Shown in pieces: positions 4,452 through 6,361 of a stretch of DNA of 6,361 nt; positions within the stretch are counted from its first letter, which is position 1, and each line of letters starts with the position of its first letter. The position numbers were made by a program, and so were the translations under genes. The stretch is from assembly GCA_955652345.1 (NCBI GenBank), contig CATPBV010000218.1, positions 1 to 6,361 on the forward strand, given 5' to 3'. This DNA is from an uncultured Solirubrobacteraceae bacterium. Its GTDB lineage: Bacteria; Actinomycetota; Thermoleophilia; Solirubrobacterales; Solirubrobacteraceae. The notes below the pieces were generated by a model. The model searched no databases and was not told where the DNA came from. It worked only from the letters and a program-made list of their open reading frames with translations.

Positions 4452-5990
4452 TTAGCGCTCGATCAGCGACCGCGCCGTCATCGCCGCGGGCACCGGCTGC
4501 CCCAGCAGCTCGAGCACCGTCGGCGCGACGTCAGCCAGCACCCCGCGGGCCCGCAGTCGCACCCCGGCCACCGTCACGATCAGCGGCACCGGGTTCAGCG
4601 AGTGGGCCGTGTTCGGGCTGCCGTCCTCCTCGAGCATGTTGTCGGCGTTGCCATGGTCAGCGGTGATCAGGCACGCTCCGCCGCTCGCATGCACCGCCGA
4701 GACCACCCCACCGAGACATTCATCCACCGCCTCGACCGCCTCCACGGCCGCAGGGATCACGCCCGTGAGCCCGACCATGTCCGGGTTGGCGAAGTTGATG
4801 ATGCCGAAACCCGGCCGGTCCTCCTCCCATGCCGCGACGAACGCGTCGGCCGCTTGAGGAGCGCTCATCTCGGGCTTGTGGTCGTAGGTGGGGACATCCC
4901 TCGGCGAGGGCACGAGCTCGCGGCGCTCTCCGGGCAGGGGCTCCTCCTCCCCGCCCCCGAAGAAGTACGTCACGTGCGGGTACTTCTCGGTCTCCGCCAC
5001 GTGCAGCTGCCGCACACCCCGCTCAGCAAACACCGCCGGCAGCGTCGTCGCGGGCCGCTCTGGCGGGAACGCCACCGGGTAGTCCCATCCCTTCTCATAC
5101 TCGGTCATCGTCACGTACCGTTCGATCGGCTGAGAACCTCCCCGGTCGATCTCGGAGAATCCCGGCTCCGCCAGTGCCCGCGAGATCTCGCGCATCCGGT
5201 CGGGGCGGAAGTTGAACGCGATCACCGAGTCGCCGGCCCGGATCCGGGCCTCCTCGCCGACGAGCACCGGCATGATGAACTCGTCCGTCTCGCCGCGTTC
5301 GTACGCGCCCCGGGCTGCCGCCTCGCCGCTGTCTGCCCGGTGCTCCGCCCGCCCGTGGACGAGGAGGTCGTACGCGCGCTGGACCCTGTCCCAGCGCCGG
5401 TCGCGGTCCATCGCGTAATAACGACCCACGACGGAGCCGACGCGCCCGGCGCCCGCGTCGGCCATCCAACCCTCCAACTCCCGTAGGAAACCCGCTCCCG
5501 ACGCGGGCAGCGTGTCACGCCCATCGGTGAACGCATGGAGCACCAGATCGGGCACCGAACGCTCGGCCCCGAGCCGGATCAGGGCCTCGAGGTGCGACCA
5601 GCCCGAATGGACGCCCCCGTCGGACACCAGTCCGATCAGGTGCACGCGCTGAGCACCCGAGAACGCCGCGCGCAGCGCGGGATTCGAAGCCAGCTCGCCC
5701 GCCGCGACCGCCTCGTCGATCCGAGTGAGGTCCTGCAGCACGACCGCGCCGGCGCCGAGGTTCAGGTGACCGACCTCCGAGTTGCCCATCTGGCCCTCGG
5801 GCAGCCCCACCGCCGTCCCGCAAGCAGTCAGCTGCGTGTGGGCGTACTCCGACCAGAGCTCATCGAACACGGGCGTCCGAGCCAGCGAGATCGCGTTCCC
5901 AGGGCCGGCCGGGGCGAGCCCCCAGCCGTCGAGCACGATCAGTGCTACCGATGGGGCCGGCAGCCGCGAAGGCCCTGCCGGCAGCGCCAT
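4452..5990 (-). CDS. gpmI: 2,3-bisphosphoglycerate-independent phosphoglycerate mutase
   Basis: This enzyme interconverts 3- and 2-phosphoglycerate in lower glycolysis through a phosphoserine and two Mn ions. The 512-residue protein has the normal family length and is cytoplasmic. Visible motifs are VLDGWG with Asp21, GQMGNSEVGH with nucleophile Ser71, SDGGVHSG with His128, DGRDT, GRYYAMDRD with Arg190, NFRPDR with Arg262 and Arg265, EKYPHVT with Lys336, NFANPDMVG with Asp404, TADHGNAD with Asp445 and His446, and AHSLNPVPL with His463. One ligand differs: residue 408, the position of Mn1-binding His407 in the Geobacillus stearothermophilus enzyme, is Leu (codon CTC, 4769-4767). The other known metal and substrate residues are kept. 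The ATG shares its A with the TGA of tpiA (TGATG), so translation is probably coupled; no separate strong ribosome-binding site was seen. Confidence 0.96.
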   Translation of the reverse strand: MALPAGPSRLPAPSVALIVLDGWGLAPAGPGNAISLARTPVFDELWSEYAHTQLTACGTAVGLPEGQMGNSEVGHLNLGAGAVVLQDLTRIDEAVAAGELASNPALRAAFSGAQRVHLIGLVSDGGVHSGWSHLEALIRLGAERSVPDLVLHAFTDGRDTLPASGAGFLRELEGWMADAGAGRVGSVVGRYYAMDRDRRWDRVQRAYDLLVHGRAEHRADSGEAAARGAYERGETDEFIMPVLVGEEARIRAGDSVIAFNFRPDRMREISRALAEPGFSEIDRGGSQPIERYVTMTEYEKGWDYPVAFPPERPATTLPAVFAERGVRQLHVAETEKYPHVTYFFGGGEEEPLPGERRELVPSPRDVPTYDHKPEMSAPQAADAFVAAWEEDRPGFGIINFANPDMVGLTGVIPAAVEAVEAVDECLGGVVSAVHASGGACLITADHGNADNMLEEDGSPNTAHSLNPVPLIVTVAGVRLRARGVLADVAPTVLELLGQPVPAAMTARSLIER

Positions 5991-6361
5991 CAGCCCGCCG
6001 CCGCGACGATCGCCGCGAACGACTCGGCGTCGAGACTCGCGCCGCCCACGAGCGCCCCGTCCACGTCCGGCAGCGCAAGCAGCTCCGGCGCGTTCTCGGG
6101 CTTGACGCTCCCGCCGTACAGCACCCGAGTCCGCTCCGCCTGCTCGCGCGAGCGATCGCCGACCAGCGCCCGCACGAACGCGATCGCCTCCTGAGCCTGT
6201 TCGGGTGTGGCGACTCGTCCGGTCCCGATCGCCCAGATCGGCTCATATGCGATCACCACCTCCCCCAGCCGCTCGGTCTCGACGCGCACGAGGTCTTCCT
6301 GGACCTGGTGGCGGAGCTTGCGCTCGGTGTCGCCGGCATCGCGCTCCTCCTCGGTCTCCCC
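5990..6361 (-). CDS. tpiA: Triosephosphate isomerase, C-terminal part (cut by window edge)
   Basis: Triosephosphate isomerase interconverts dihydroxyacetone phosphate and glyceraldehyde-3-phosphate in glycolysis and gluconeogenesis, as a cytoplasmic dimeric TIM barrel. The last 123 residues are visible and the frame runs open to the right edge, so the start lies outside. The first visible codons read GETEEERDAG, the family's GET/L-x-ER-x-G segment. Next come AYEPIWAIGTG with the catalytic Glu, YGGSVKPEN (the phosphate-binding loop) and DGALVGGASLDAESF near the end. The catalytic Lys and His are outside the window. The GTG at 6289 is an internal valine. The TGA at 5992-5990 overlaps the gpmI ATG by one base, placing both genes in one glycolytic operon; gapA and pgk would be the usual upstream neighbours. 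Confidence 0.95.
   Translation of the reverse strand, partial: GETEEERDAGDTERKLRHQVQEDLVRVETERLGEVVIAYEPIWAIGTGRVATPEQAQEAIAFVRALVGDRSREQAERTRVLYGGSVKPENAPELLALPDVDGALVGGASLDAESFAAIVAAAG

Noticed and set aside
4278..5486. A 402-codon plus-strand frame opposite gpmI
   Set aside because: Arg/His/Pro-rich shadow of gpmI with no motif.

Overview
The window is GC-rich, with strong G/C preference at third codon positions, and reads like a chromosomal segment from a high-GC actinobacterium. Its TGT and phosphoglycerate mutase have the flavour of the Thermoleophilia/Solirubrobacterales group, but that placement is an inference from sequence style and was not tested by a search. No phage, plasmid, CRISPR, rRNA or tRNA signature was seen.

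Layout from left to right: (1) the 37-residue tail of an unidentified plus-strand gene (2-115), which overlaps by 7 bp the end of (2) a minus-strand tRNA-guanine transglycosylase gene, tgt (109-1374). (3) A divergent plus-strand gene for a cytoplasmic molybdopterin/[4Fe-4S] oxidoreductase (1401-3425) starts only 26 bp from tgt. (4) A convergent 83-bp gap with two hairpins leads to (5) a minus-strand hsp20 small heat-shock gene (3509-4033), which has a clear ribosome-binding site, a sigma70-like promoter and a perfect palindrome at the predicted transcription start. (6) A 418-bp non-coding stretch (4034-4451) holds that promoter, a 121-bp element bounded by 18-bp inverted repeats and flanked by TA, and several GC-rich hairpins behind gpmI. 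(7) gpmI (4452-5990), cofactor-independent phosphoglycerate mutase, and (8) the C-terminal half of tpiA (5990 to the right edge) lie on the minus strand and overlap as TGATG.

tpiA-gpmI is a lower-glycolysis operon with translational coupling. hsp20, the oxidoreductase and tgt look like separately transcribed neighbours rather than one pathway. The points most worth following up are: a histidine-to-leucine change at a canonical Mn ligand of GpmI; the 121-bp TA-flanked inverted-repeat element, which could be a MITE or a structured RNA; the operator-like palindrome at hsp20; and a TGT with a roughly 37-residue insertion and an unusual substrate-pocket loop. No clearly new multi-gene system is visible.
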